In this document: piece after piece, positions 12,801-24,539 of the stretch
Layout of the letters: each line of letters starts with the position of its first letter
How positions within the stretch are numbered: position 1 is the first letter of the stretch
From: Combretum micranthum
Lineage: Eukaryota; Streptophyta; Magnoliopsida; Myrtales; Combretaceae
Assembly (NCBI GenBank): GCA_024138025.1
Contig: JAMXBD010000112.1
Span: 186,001 to 250,000, forward strand
Length of the DNA: 64,000 nucleotides
Direction: 5' to 3'
Notes under the pieces: generated by a model
Told to the model about the DNA's origin: nothing
The model's input: the letters and a program-made list of their open reading frames with translations, nothing else
Databases searched by the model: none
Program-made: the position numbers and the translations under genes

Positions 12801-14156
12801 AGAAAATTCAAATAATTGTTCTTTTTTTTTTGTCTTTTTCTTTCTCTGAACTGTCGTTTCAAACTTTAGGTTGTAGAAGAAGAACTAATTACAAAGACTT
12901 TTTCCTTATTTATTTATTTTTTTCCCTTAATTAATTACAGAGGAGTTGTTGCTTATGATGATCTATTACTCGAAAACCAGTTGGTTTACCGGATTTGTTA
13001 TTTTTTATTTTACTGGGGGGTTTGGTGGGGAACAAATGTGCAATCTTTGATCAGGATTCTTAATTTATACTAAAATAGAAAACTCACTGATGTCACAAAA
13101 CTAGGCTGATCGATGCACATGGCTAGTTTTGAAGATTGTCATTTGTCAAAAGTCGATTCCTAACCCAACCTGTTCCTGAAACATAATTTTCTAATTCCAC
13201 CGAATTTACTTGAAAAAAAAAATTAATTAATGATATTAACACTTTACGTGTCTCGAGTGGTAGATATAAATATTAATATTTCTTAGGACAAGCGATGAAA
13301 ATAATATATAGTATTTAAAAAATTATTCAGATCTTATAATTACTCATACACCATTAATTTATTTATATAATGAAACTAAATTAAATAAATACGTTACATA
13401 TCACGTGTCTAGATAAACTGTATATAAGTATTAATATGTGCGGGTGAAACGCATTCGATGAATTTTTCATTTAATGAGACGTGTTAGTGTTTGCACTATT
13501 AAAATAATGAAAAATCTTATGGCACAGAACATGAAATTTTATTATAAGATTTAGTTTGTACAAATTTTAATTTATCAAATTTAATAATCCCGTTATTTCA
13601 TTAAGATAATGGTACATGACTTAAGTCAAGTGGACGGGTTGTCAGGTCGTGCGTCACCTTTAATAATATATATATACAGCATGAGAAAAAAAATTACTGA
13701 AATAAATAAAAGGGAAGAATATTGACGTGCCTGGAGCTCAGTGGTGACTGGGTATTCATCCATGTCAACGTAGTTTTTGTTAATGGCGGACATCATAAGC
13801 TTGTCACATTCTGGTTCCATCCAGGTTGTAACAAATGATGCCAGATTTAGCCTAGGATTACCATCCAACATCAACTCATCGTTTATAATCTGGAAAGCTG
13901 CCTCTTTGGGGATCGAGTTATCCGGCATCCTAAACCTGTTGAATCCAATTTAACATATTTCTTATATATTAATATAGTTAAGAAATCGAACAAAATGATG
14001 CAAAATCATTTATTATGATTCAATGAGGAGAGGAACCCAAAAAAAAAAGAAAAAAGATTGATTAGCGAACCTGGGAAGGGAAGTCCGAACATATCGAGAA
14101 GCAAAAGTGGAGTGAAGGGAGACATCAGATTGAGATTCTGCCCTGGAAAGAACCAT
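6854..14156 (-). CDS. GAD: Glutamate decarboxylase (GAD), seven coding exons, 494 aa
   Basis: PLP enzyme that converts L-glutamate to GABA and CO2 in the cytosol, the first step of the GABA shunt. Coding exons on the minus strand: 14156-14071, 13929-13731, 8467-8267, 8153-7939, 7823-7570, 7480-7428, 7330-6854. They sum to 1,485 nt (494 codons plus TAA), and every junction keeps phase. The product starts [20 protein letters not shown], a typical plant GAD N-terminus. It has [20 protein letters not shown], the [13 protein letters not shown] block, and [13 protein letters not shown] whose Lys275 should carry PLP. The C-terminus has the plant calmodulin-binding tail ([15 protein letters not shown], Trp480, lysine cluster, final VC), so Ca2+/calmodulin activation is expected. 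Full family length (about 490-505). Oddities: intron 2 is about 5.3 kb with a GC donor, and a G4 motif lies in the core promoter. The isoform number cannot be assigned. Confidence 0.97.
8468..13730 (-). other. GAD intron 2: 5.26 kb, GC-AG type
   Basis: The upstream exon ends GAGCTCCAG (E-L-Q) and the intron opens GCACGT. The downstream exon starts AATCGGTGTGTC (N-R-C-V) after TTGTACAG. The protein join ELQ/NRCVNM is what the family has. The nearest GT, four bases on, would add GCAC and shift the frame, so a GC donor is the only reading that keeps the frame. The intron is AT-rich and contains a 90-bp tandem duplication. I see no coding gene or recognisable transposon in it, though its length suggests absorbed insertions. 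Confidence 0.8.
12001..12180. repeat. 90-bp tandem duplication inside the GAD intron
   Basis: Two head-to-tail 90-bp copies (12001-12090 and 12091-12180) both begin AAATTTTAGTCATATTACTT and end TTTCCTGGGTTTCTTTTT. By hand count they differ at four positions (about 96% identity), so the duplication is fairly recent. Confidence 0.9.
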
Positions 14157-14272
14157 GGTTGATTAATGTAAAAAAAAGTGTAGGTGAAATAGAAGAAGAA
14201 GACCGTAGAGGAAGATGATGATTAGATTTGAAGAGAGGAAACAAGAAGGACGGGGTGAGGTGAGGAGGAGTT

Positions 14273-14294
14273 GGGGTTGGGGTTGGGGTCGGGG
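14273..14294 (+). promoter_or_regulatory. G-quadruplex motif in the GAD core promoter
   Basis: Four runs of four G separated by 2-nt loops (TT, TT, TC) fit the strict G4 consensus. The motif lies on the plus strand, which is the GAD template strand, just downstream of the TATA box in the gene's direction and about 117-138 bp before the ATG. It overlaps the likely -25 to -5 region. The sequence pattern is certain; a regulatory role is inference. Confidence 0.6.
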
Positions 14295-14295
14295 T

Positions 14296-14304
14296 CTTTA
14301 TAAT
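14296..14304 (-). promoter_or_regulatory. Candidate TATA box of GAD
   Basis: On the minus strand this reads ATTATAAAG, 140 bp upstream of the ATG. A start site about 30 bp downstream (near 14270) would give a 5' UTR of roughly 110 nt, with pyrimidine-rich sequence around it, as is common in plants. Confidence 0.5.
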
Positions 14305-14309
14305 AAGCT

Positions 14310-16620
14310 AATTAAGGTGCATGCCGTAAACCGTGTCCGTGTGTAGTTAGTTGTCACTTGTCATGAACTAAATTATGCCAGGGAAAATTTTAATAGAAAA
14401 TCTTTTATCCCGCGTTTATAAGGTAAATATTTAGGTTCAGCAGATAAGCAGGGTTTTTAATAGCTTTACTATTTATTATAATATCTATTTCCTATTCGAT
14501 AATAATTAAGTTTTGCTATTTTATATATGAAATTGCCAGTTACCTATAAGAATTCTTTATTTTTTTTCTCCCTTTTTGGGGAGGAATGGGGAGATTTGCT
14601 AATTATCATCTATTACAACTTTAAATCGGATTCATCTTATTAGGCAACTAGTATTTATACAACTCATCTAAAAAATCTTAGCAAATAAAGAAATTTAAAT
14701 TGTTAATACTAAAATGTCATTTTAACAACCCTCTAGAGATACTTAGTAAAGATGATTTATGTGCTGGTGTATAAATCCAACCACATAATCACATATACAA
14801 GATAACCATTATTATTTTGGTATGTATTGATTATAACATATTTTAAAATATTTATCACTTATCAGATAATGATCAAATTTTGCCATTTTATATGAAATTA
14901 TATTGCTATAAGACTCCTTTAAGAATCTTAAAAACAAAATGAAGAGGTTTAGGGACTGTTTATTTCGTCATTTTTATGTGGTTTTGGCTTCATCTTTTCA
15001 TTATTTTCAAATAGACTATCTATAAAAAACAGATATCGATGTTCCTTTATATATAATGGCATATTTGGTATATAAAAATGGATTTAAATGGAATTGCAAC
15101 TTTAGATTCTTTTTTTCCCTTAAATCGATTCTTTCAATATCATTGATTTCAACCTTGACAGGAAATTTGATTCCATTTTTTGAGAAGATAGAATCACAAG
15201 TTTATTTTGCCTTACAATAATGCTACTTATATTAACTGCCTTTTATCTTAAAAATATTTATTAGCTATGTTTAATGTTAAGTATATTTTTTATATAGCAT
15301 TATACATTAATTCCATTTCATTACATTTTATAAATGTATCTAAACATGGATATGTATCTGTCATTCCCTACTTATTCCATTTTCTATTCTATATATATAT
15401 AGAAAGAGGCAAAAAATTAGGAGGGAAAAGAAAAAAATTAAAGAGGAAAAAAAATGAAAGAAAAATTTATAAATTCCCCTTTTTTAGACAAAGGGGGAAA
15501 AAAGTGGAAAGAAAGTTTGTGTAATTATTTTATTTTGTTAAAATGAAATGAAAAGCCCTTTTATTTGGAATTGTGCATTTGTTTGAAGGTCAGAATTGTC
15601 ATTTCCATTTAAATTCCCTTCCAATTCAAAGAAAATTGTTTTATGGGCACAACTTAAAGTTTTCTTCCCTAAATTCATTCCTTTCCCCTTTATAAGGAAA
15701 AAAAAAAAGAAAATTTTTCCTTCCAATTCCTTTTCCCCTTTCTCTATTAGATTCCAATCCATTTTATTTAAGCCTCCTATAAATTAAGTGTGACATCTTA
15801 TAAGGTAAAGATTCTTATACTGAAAATGACTTATAGATTATTTTAAAATCCAACCACATACCGATCGATGGTAAAGATTATTGACTTATTATGTAGTATC
15901 TATTTTTAAAATGTAATTTTTAACCATGAAGTTTTCCAAGAACTATTTGTTAAATATTCCGAATATATGGAATCTATAAAAGTTCTATAAAATTAAGATT
16001 TAGATAAGAAAAATCCTTGAGAACGTGCAAGAGAAGGTTCCCCAATTTCACGAGGGAACTCATAGTTAATGCCGCCCCTAGGTGTGGACTAGTTGCATTG
16101 GTGTAAAGTCAATATGTACACCCGGTTTTGATTTTGACGGGTAGTTTTAGTAATCAACTCATCAAACAAAGGCAATAAATAAGAACGTAGGCTTCTTCAA
16201 TTTATTTCGGAAAATGATGTTCCCCCATCCTTTATTTGCTACATTTGACTAGTTATTTTGGTGGGAACCACGTCCTCTCTAATCATCGATTGCTACTTGT
16301 TTTATAGGCTGGATGTGTCTGAAAGAACAATGAAATATCGTCAAAACTCAAACGCGTGTACGCGTGAACTTGCAAATTTAGAAAGTTCATAATTAGATCT
16401 AACTTTTTTAATAGTTGATTATTTTGATTTTATGCGACTTTTATAGGATTGTCTTTTTCTGTTTCGGCCAATAACATTTGTAGGATTAAAATAAAGGGTT
16501 TTTGGGGAATTTTGTTAAAAGATCAAAACTAGAAAACATTTTACGTTTGTGGGTTTGTTTTCTCTTTTCTTTTCTTATTTTTTAAATTTTTTTTTCTTTT
16601 TATTGAAAGGCGTGATTCCC
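14310..16620. other. Intergenic, no gene recognised
   Basis: AT-rich sequence upstream of GAD. A stretch around 15050-15790 has many short homopurine and homopyrimidine tracts and TTGGTATA/TGGAAT-type words like those of decayed plant MITEs, but I could not define its ends. Small ORFs here are low-complexity and not supported. Confidence 0.4.
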
Positions 16621-16676
16621 GAAAAAAAGTATCATATTGGTTGTAAACCATAAGTCCTCAATTTCAAAAATCCTAC

Positions 16677-17072
16677 CTCTTCCTTTTCTTCTCCAATCCG
16701 ACGCATCATGCGCAGATAGCGAGCAAAAACAAGAGCTGGGATGAGAGTTGCAATCCCTGCCCTTGTTGTGGTGCTAAGTATTACAGCAAACGTTTTTGCA
16801 AGCCATGGGATCAATGGCTGAAGAATGTAAATGTGTCACTTGAATTGGTCAGCCAATTTGTCGTTTCTCGAAATTGCAAGATGTAATCAAGTTTGCCGCA
16901 TATTTTAAGACATGGTTCAGAATTTGACCTTGAATCCACAATTTTATAAATTTATTATCTCCAAATACATAAAATGTTTAGAAGATTTGCCAACCTTAAT
17001 ATCAACCTATAAGCCAACGGTAGCATTAACATTGCTCCCATCCTAATCATATCAATCCAATTCCATATGCAC
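16677..17072 (-). pseudogene. Two orphan exon-like fragments of an unidentified membrane protein
   Basis: Two blocks on the minus strand look like exons. Block A (17072-16995) follows TTTCAG, ends AAG before GTTGGC, and reads CIWNWIDMIRMGAMLMLPLAY. Block B (16817-16677) follows TTCTTCAG, ends GAAGAG before GTAGGA, and reads PLIPWLAKTFAVILSTTTR, then a second hydrophobic run and a basic/acidic tail (RYLRMMRRIGEEKEE). Both resemble membrane segments, but their phases do not join, since a direct splice gives an early stop. I do not recognise the family. This could be a dead gene fragment or chance. Confidence 0.2.
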
Positions 17073-17079
17073 CTGAAAT

Positions 17080-18830
17080 TAAATTCTCAACTGACGACGA
17101 GTGAGTTATGAAATAAGTATTAATTACCATATACATATGATACATATGTCATAATCTTACACAAATCTATTTATTACTAACTGTTCGTTTATTTCGTTAT
17201 ATTCCTTATGAATAACTATTATAACGTTTAATTTATGAATAACGATTTCATGATGAATCCTATGACACAAAACATTGAATAACTATTCTTTATTCAAACC
17301 TATGAATAACAATTCAATGTTGAATTGTCTTATTTTCAAAATACCACCAATTAAATAAAAAATTAATAGAGAAAAATCCTATTATAGCTTTATTACATTC
17401 CTCTGTAATAGGAATTCAATTACAGTCTTTTTATTTAGTAAAGTGAACGACTCGTAAGTGAAATGAACAAGTTCAAGAAGAATTTTAGGTAAGGCACATT
17501 ACACAACTTGACAATCAGGATAGAAAAAAACTCACATTTCACTCGTTTATATGGTGGAACTTTTACCACCGATGAAACAAAGTATTTTAGGACCTATAGA
17601 CCTACTATTTATGAAATATAACATTTATAAAAGGTATTTTTTGGAGTTTCAATTAAGGATAGGTTTCTATTTATCTTTAAGGTTTAATTATATTTTAGAG
17701 TAGTTGTAGCAGACAATAGATTGCTATTGAAATTGAATTGATAATGACATGGTGTTGTTAATAATTGGTATGGAGAAGATGATGATAGTGGAAGTGTAAT
17801 TTTGATTCTATTCATGTCACTGTAGTATATTTAGATTGTTGTGTAATAGAATTTAAAATAAGGTTGAATTGATGATATTTTGGTGATGATCATGAGAGGC
17901 AAGACAATGATGACCATAGCTAGGAAGTTGGTGTGATGATCTTGTATAATTGTAAGTTTGATATTTCATCTTAAATTTGATTATGAGCGAATTGTTAGTT
18001 GTATCGTCAAATTTATGAAGAATTTTTCTCATATGATATTATGGATGTGAAATTAGATTATGATAAACTAAATCTAGATAATGAGAAAAAGTTTAATGTT
18101 AGGTTCTGGAGAAAACATTATGAAGTTGGATAAGTAATTCATATATAAATTGTTATAGTGGAGCCTAAATGATGTAATTGATGATTTGGTGCATGAAATT
18201 AGTATAAATCTTCATTAGAAGATCCAAGAAGGTTGAAGAATGAGTATATGTTGAATGTTGAGTGGTTATGTTGAATATGATGTTCTAGTGTTGATGAGTG
18301 TTTGAATTGGGTTGTAATTGACGTAGCGAGATAAAGTTAAGGTTTATGACAAATTGTTGATTCATATACAATGCCGAAATATGATTCTCAAATAATAATT
18401 GATTATGAGAATTTCTAAGTATTTGGTATCCAAATTCAAAGAAATATATGAAATTCAAGAATTTGGAGAGGAAAAGAGCAATGATGACTCAAATATTGTA
18501 TATCTGATAATGACAAAGAGTTATGTGTCCTAGGGCATACAATATATAGGCTAGCTTAAAAAATGTTATAAATAGAACCAAAACTGTCAAAAAATTAAAA
18601 GGGTCATAAAACGAAGTATATAAAAAGATAAGTAAAACGCCACAAATGGCATACAAAACAGATAAGTCTATAAAAAGTTATAATGAAAATAAAACTTGTT
18701 TAAAATATAAAAAAATCCGTTTGAGGCCCTAAACAAAGGAATTTGGCTAAAAAATAGCATAGCTCAGCATCAAAAGTACTGCCTTATTTAAGTTAGTTCG
18801 TTTCCTTCTAAATATGGTCTTCAAATCACC
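17080..18830. other. Intergenic, no gene recognised
   Basis: AT-rich. No ORF of note. The right part lies downstream of the Ty3 pol tail and may be part of the same dead element, but no LTR edge could be found. Confidence 0.35.
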
Positions 18831-18832
18831 TA

Positions 18833-19158
18833 ACAGTGACAGACCAGTTTCTGTCCCACTTGTCAAGGTACCTATTCGCTACTATCTCTACCTCATCATC
18901 CTCCCTTAGGTGGAGAAAATTCGCCTTCGAATTGTCTTCATCTAAGTTGTCACTAGTGTATGAGATGAGATGCTTCACATTAAATACATCAGCAATTCAA
19001 ATATGGCAAGGTAGCTTCAACTCATATGCATTTGTGTTTACCTTCTCTATCATCTCCACTGGTCCAATCTTCCTAGTTGACAATTTCTTGTATTCATCGG
19101 AAGAAAACCTATCTTTGGTAAGGACAGCCCAAACATAATCTCCTACGTTAAACTCTTG
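18833..19158 (-). pseudogene. Ty3/gypsy polyprotein C-terminal fragment
   Basis: Read on the minus strand this encodes FQEFNVGDYVWAVLTKDRF, then KKLSTRKIGPVEMIEKVNTN, AYELKLPCHI, an in-frame stop, ADVFNVKHLISYTSDN, and an acidic tail ending DKWDRNWSV. This is the characteristic post-integrase end of plant gypsy polyproteins (GD-VW, GP-.., NAY-L-LP, FNV--L--Y). No other part of the element is recognisable nearby, so it is a short relic. Its family differs from the chromovirus at the right end of the window. Confidence 0.8.
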
Positions 19159-19159
19159 A

Positions 19160-22100
19160 AAAAAAAAATGCTTCTAGGAAAATAATGAAATAATAATATT
19201 TAAATATTTAACTAAATATTCTAAAAAATATATGAATTAAAATTAAAAATTAAGTTACCATTGCTTGGGCCAAATTGGTTTAATCAACTTAAGTTTTGGA
19301 TTGTGGTTATTTAATGATTATGATTAACCTAACTAAGCCACTTGGTTTTCCTTATGAAATTATTTGATAAAATATTAGGTGATGGATCTTTAGTGAGAAT
19401 AAATGGTCCTTAGAACTTTGAGAGGAGAATAAATTATGATTAGTATTTCTTAATGCAATTTGTACGATAATTGAGGTGGTTAATCTTCTTAATTCATCAC
19501 ATTGAGAACTCTAGATACTTTTTAGTTGCTATGTAATATGTGTACTTGTAATTAGTGAATCAAACTTAATGTATACTTAGCTAATTAAAATGAGTGCTTG
19601 CTTGATCATAATTATGCTATGTTATTAACTGATAACCTCAAATTATGCTAATGTTTGCGACCATACTTCTAAAAGGATGTTATTGTTGGAAGCTTAAGTT
19701 GTAATTGTAGCTATCTGGTAATCAATAAGAAGAATCTCCATCTATTAATGAGTCAATTTGCGTAATAAAGAAATTTATTATTAGTGCTATCCAATATTAT
19801 GGAACACGACATATGATATACTATAAATGGACCCGTGATTGTCATGGTCAATACGCAGCTAAGTTACATATAAGAATACTACTATTTTCCATTTTTATGT
19901 GCAATCAATCCACGATTGTAAACTGCTACGGCATTTGAACCTCTCGTCCCTATTTTTCACTTTTAAGCTATGAGAATGTGGCTTTGTTTGCTTTCACTTA
20001 AAAAACATCTTTAATAAGCCCCACTGGCTGCATTTACTATAAGTATGCATTTGGTATGGAGTAATGTATTTGTATAGGTGCAGTTTACTAGGTTTTGCAA
20101 CTCATTCCAGCTTAATGTTTTCAAATAATGATATTTTTAATGATTATCTATATTATGAATACCAATGCTTGAGTTGTTCTGCAGCTACCAATATAGATAA
20201 CAACCTTTTATCCTCAGAAATTAGGCTTCAATGGAATAATACCAATGCTTTGGACTTTGTGGACATTAAACTTTTATGAACCTCTTTGATATTATCGTAA
20301 ATTCGTGATGGACCTTTCAGTAAAATGCTTTTTTTTTTTTGTTTTTGCCCCACCCTTAAATAGAATTAAAGAATATTTTTCTAAATAGTGGACAGAGCAT
20401 AAAGCCTTAACATGTTTTTATATTAAAAGGAACATGAGTCGGATTCTCACTTCCTTTAGGTTTGAGGCATGAGAATTAAAAAACTAATTCTTAAGTATAG
20501 ATTACCCCCTTTGAAAGATTTAAATAGGTTAAACAAAAAAAAAAAAAAAAGGATAATGGGGGAGAATATGATGGATTGGAGAATGGGCTGCCGCGTATTT
20601 TATATGGAAATTATAGGTGGGCATACGAAACCTTTCTGAATAGAAAATCACTGTTAGATAATAAGACAAATTTTCAATTGAAACAAGCACACAAAACTTT
20701 AGCATGAATGGGTTCCATTTTTAGATCATTAACTGAACCATACTTTCATTATTTTCTTTTTTTTTTTTTTTTATTCTGCATCTGTATTTTTTTTATTTTA
20801 TTTATATATGATCTGTTTGATCTATGTATAAATAAAAATATCTATTTTTCATCTATATCTATTCCTTTACAAATAATCAATTTGAAAACATTAAAAAAGA
20901 CGGTAAAGACGACCAGAAATCAACAAATCAAACCGCACCGAGATTATCATGGATTATAAATATTTCATGACCGGCTAGCAGAGTGGCTTCTATAGGCCAA
21001 ATTATCTGTATTCTTCATCATTGAAAATAATAATAACGAATGTAACAACTCGGTGAACGACTCTAGTACACGCACGAGCTATATAGAAAAATTTGAAAAA
21101 AAAATAAATAGATACAGAAAGATCAGATCGAGTCGTCCTTAATATTGTATTTATTCCCAATAAATTCCGTAAACTACTGTATACATGCTATTAACTTATT
21201 CATCTTTCTATTTTATAACAGTATTTGATATATTTAAACGGTTTATGAATAAAAATATATATTTGTCATCAATATTTTTTTTTTGGTAAAGAGTTTGTTT
21301 AAAAACAATAAAAAGAAAAAATCAACATAATTGAAAAATGATGAAACAAATAAAAAGATGAAGCCAAAAAAATAATTCAAAATAATTGAAAACGCTGGGT
21401 CATTTTACGGATTATGTGAATGATGAAATAATTAACAAATTCAAAATGGGTTATGAAATTCCATGCCAATCTTATTACCGTGCGAGGGACATAACAGCGT
21501 ATTTATTTTGGATCAAGACTGATGGTGGGCTTGATAAGTCTTTCTTATATTCTGGGAACAATTATACAAATAACGGAATATGGGAATTTTAGAATATAAA
21601 ACCAAATGTCCTTTTCACGGGGAGGGAGTCGGCCATACCACAAAGGAAGCAGATTGGACCCCCATCTAGATCAATTGATTTTTAGAAAAAGAATGGACCA
21701 TGGAAGGAGTTTGTTGTACTTGTTCATTTCATACGATTGGGGAAGTTACGGGACCGAAAGCAAGTAAGATGACGGAGGACATCTTAATCAAGAACATTAA
21801 AAAAAGTTTTGCAGTTCCAGCCATTATATCCCAATCATATTCCAAGCAATAATAATGTAACACGTATACATAAATTGATAATAACTATTCACTTTATTTT
21901 AGGGATATTTTATTTTTAAATTTACTTAACATATGTCAAGTCTATTGATTGAGCAGTATCTTGAGACATAGATATTTTTTCAAGAACATATTGAAAACAT
22001 AACACGATACAATACATAATACATAACTTGAAAATCACAATTATGATATAAACTGGATTCTACTATAAACCGCTTGCTTATAATCTTTAGCTTTTAAGGC

Positions 22101-23450
22101 CTGATTGGATTTTTTTCTTTAACTTATATCTGACTTGTATTTCTTCAGTATCTGATCTATGTATGTTTAAAGTCTAACGTTTGAAAACTTTTCTTGTTTA
22201 TGTCTTAACTAATTCTATTTTATAATTATAATAAAAATGAAGATTGAGATGAGAAAGTTCATAATAATTCTAATTAAAACGGTGACTGATATGTGAAAAT
22301 TCAAATGTTTTTATTAAAAGAAAAGTAAAACATATATATATATATATTACATTCATTGAGTATTTTTTAATATAATTAAATAAAATAAAAGATAAATAGT
22401 TTTAAATGTATAAGAATTTATTGGGTACTTTATTATAAAAGGTGTGTGCGTGTGTGTATCTAAATACCTTCATCTATATCTTTTCGGCATATGTTTTTTA
22501 ATATAAAATCCATTATGTGAGTACTAATTACTAAAAAGAAAAATTTAACAGGTACTAAACGGACAAAATTAAAATAAACCAAGCAAATTCTTAGTCTTTA
22601 ATACCATTAAAAACGCATTCAAAATAACACAATTAACAGACCACCATCACATGCGACAATAAACCCAAAATGAAATTGCAGTTACCAAGTTCATATCCAT
22701 TTTGAATACACTTATAAAAGCCCGCAAGATTCCCATGAATAAAAAATTCCACCTTTGATGGGAGAATACGATTCTACTAAAAAGTGGATTTGCAGTTCCA
22801 TTTTATTTTATTAATCATCACTATTATAATTATATATTTTATTTTCGTTAATCGTTTTATTTCACATTTAACCGAGAATACTTTTGATAAATTTCATACC
22901 AATTTCATTCCGTTTCATAATATATCAAGGAAAAAAAAAAAAAAACAGAAAACTCTAGTTCGACTCATTCCATTCCATTGTACCAAATCCATTCCACTTC
23001 TTCCAGAACAACTCTAGCCTACCCTAACGTGACGCAATAGCCACCCCAAGTCTTGAGAGTAGGTGATTCACGCGTCTACGGAATAGGAAGTCTGTGGGCC
23101 CATCTTCTCCGAATAGTCAACACGGACAAAGTCCAAAAACAAACGCATAATAATATCTCAGCTAATCGAAGAAGGTTCATGGCCATGGCCCCACAGACAT
23201 ATAGTCGGTCCAAATGCTGTGGTAATAGCCCAAAGAGGAGGACCTTCTGGACACGCCCCACAGACATATATTATTTTCAACTCCGGGGCTCATCTTATTG
23301 AAATTGAAAGTTGAAAGGAAGACCTTAGTACTAGTCGTTGGCAATGTGCAGGAGCAGCATTCAAAGCCAAATTCTACCATTGGAATTGAAGAAAACAGAC
23401 AATCAAAGACTGCAGAGGCAGAAGTTCGAGGAAAGCAAAATAATGTTCTA
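19160..23450. other. Intergenic, no gene recognised
   Basis: AT-rich spacer between the Ty3 relic and the 3' end of the isocitrate dehydrogenase gene. It contains poly-A/T tracts (e.g. 20330, 20540, 20757, 22930) and an AT microsatellite near 22325. Small ORFs at 20064, 20708 and 21386 have no recognisable motifs. Near 23188-23276 a CCCCACAGACATATA word occurs twice, 72 bp apart. Confidence 0.4.
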
Positions 23451-23665
23451 TTAAATGGATGAAAAGGTATTTCAAAACATCAAAATGACCACCACGTCAA
23501 TTAGAAGAAAACTATATCCCATTTCCACCAAATGGCTCCATACATAAGATACTTTCCTGCAGGAGCAACATCCAATCCAGCAATGATACTTTCCCTCTTT
23601 ATTTTTTTCAGTGAGACTACTAATGTCATGACAGACATGTCTTGTCTTCGGTTACTCATCCCAGC
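23450..23665 (-). other. Candidate 3' UTR exon of NADP-ICDH
   Basis: A good acceptor (TTTTGAATCCTCAG before GCTGGGATGAG) pairs with a GTACAC donor ten bases after the stop codon, giving a predicted 865-bp intron (24530-23666). On the minus strand this segment contains AAATAAAG-like polyadenylation words. Its end near 23450 is a guess. The stop lies less than 50 nt from the junction, so nonsense-mediated decay would not be expected. Confidence 0.45.
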
Positions 23666-24539
23666 CTGAGGATTCAAAAGCAAACACAAACCAAATTTCC
23701 ATCAGTTTGATTGGTTTTCTTTTTTTTTTTTTTTTTTTTTTTGATAAACAAATAAAAAATCCATTTTTAATGTCAGAAAATCTTTTTGGGTAAATAGATC
23801 ATCTTTTTGCTTTTTATTTATTTTTGTTTCTTTCTTTTAACCAAAAAGTAACTTACAATACATGTTCAAGATAAAAATTGCTAATCCTATCTCCATTTTC
23901 ATCTGAAATAATAAAATGCAGCAAGAACAACTGAAAAACAACACTCCGAATACAAAATTAGCCAGAAACACAACATTTTCACCACAAGAAACCTCATAAT
24001 AGAAACAACAGAAAACATTGCAAGGAGAGAAAGTGGCCAACAATCAACAAAGAATTATCATGAAAACCCCAAAACGGCAAGGATAAATAGGTCATCACAT
24101 ACATTGTATTGGCTTCCTTGTTAAAAGAATCTAACATGGAAAGTACTTTCTTATAACTAACTCAAGAATTTTCGACAGCATTAATCATTTCAACATCTAT
24201 CTATCTTTAAATATTTAAAGAAATCTGGACAATGAAGATTAACTCCTTGCTCTATATGGAAAATTTCACTTTCATCTTCTGCCACAGTTTACAGTTAAAC
24301 TCACGATATATCTTCAGATTTTTCCTTACAAGATTATAACAAAAAGCAAATTCAACAATGCTCAATGGATGCAGTGGGCTCATGGGTAATTATTGAGAGT
24401 AGCCAAAGCATATGTTACCTATATTATTTCATAGCCACATGCAAAGTCATGCTTAGACGTGAGACAGAAAAGTAACACAACTGCTGTGTGAAAAAAGGTA
24501 AAAGATTGATCGACATAGTAGGTTGTGTACCTGTATAGT

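Noticed and set aside
21386..21592. 68-codon open frame with mixed composition
   Set aside because: It looks less repetitive than its surroundings but has no recognised motif, no splice context and no neighbours; not supported as a gene.
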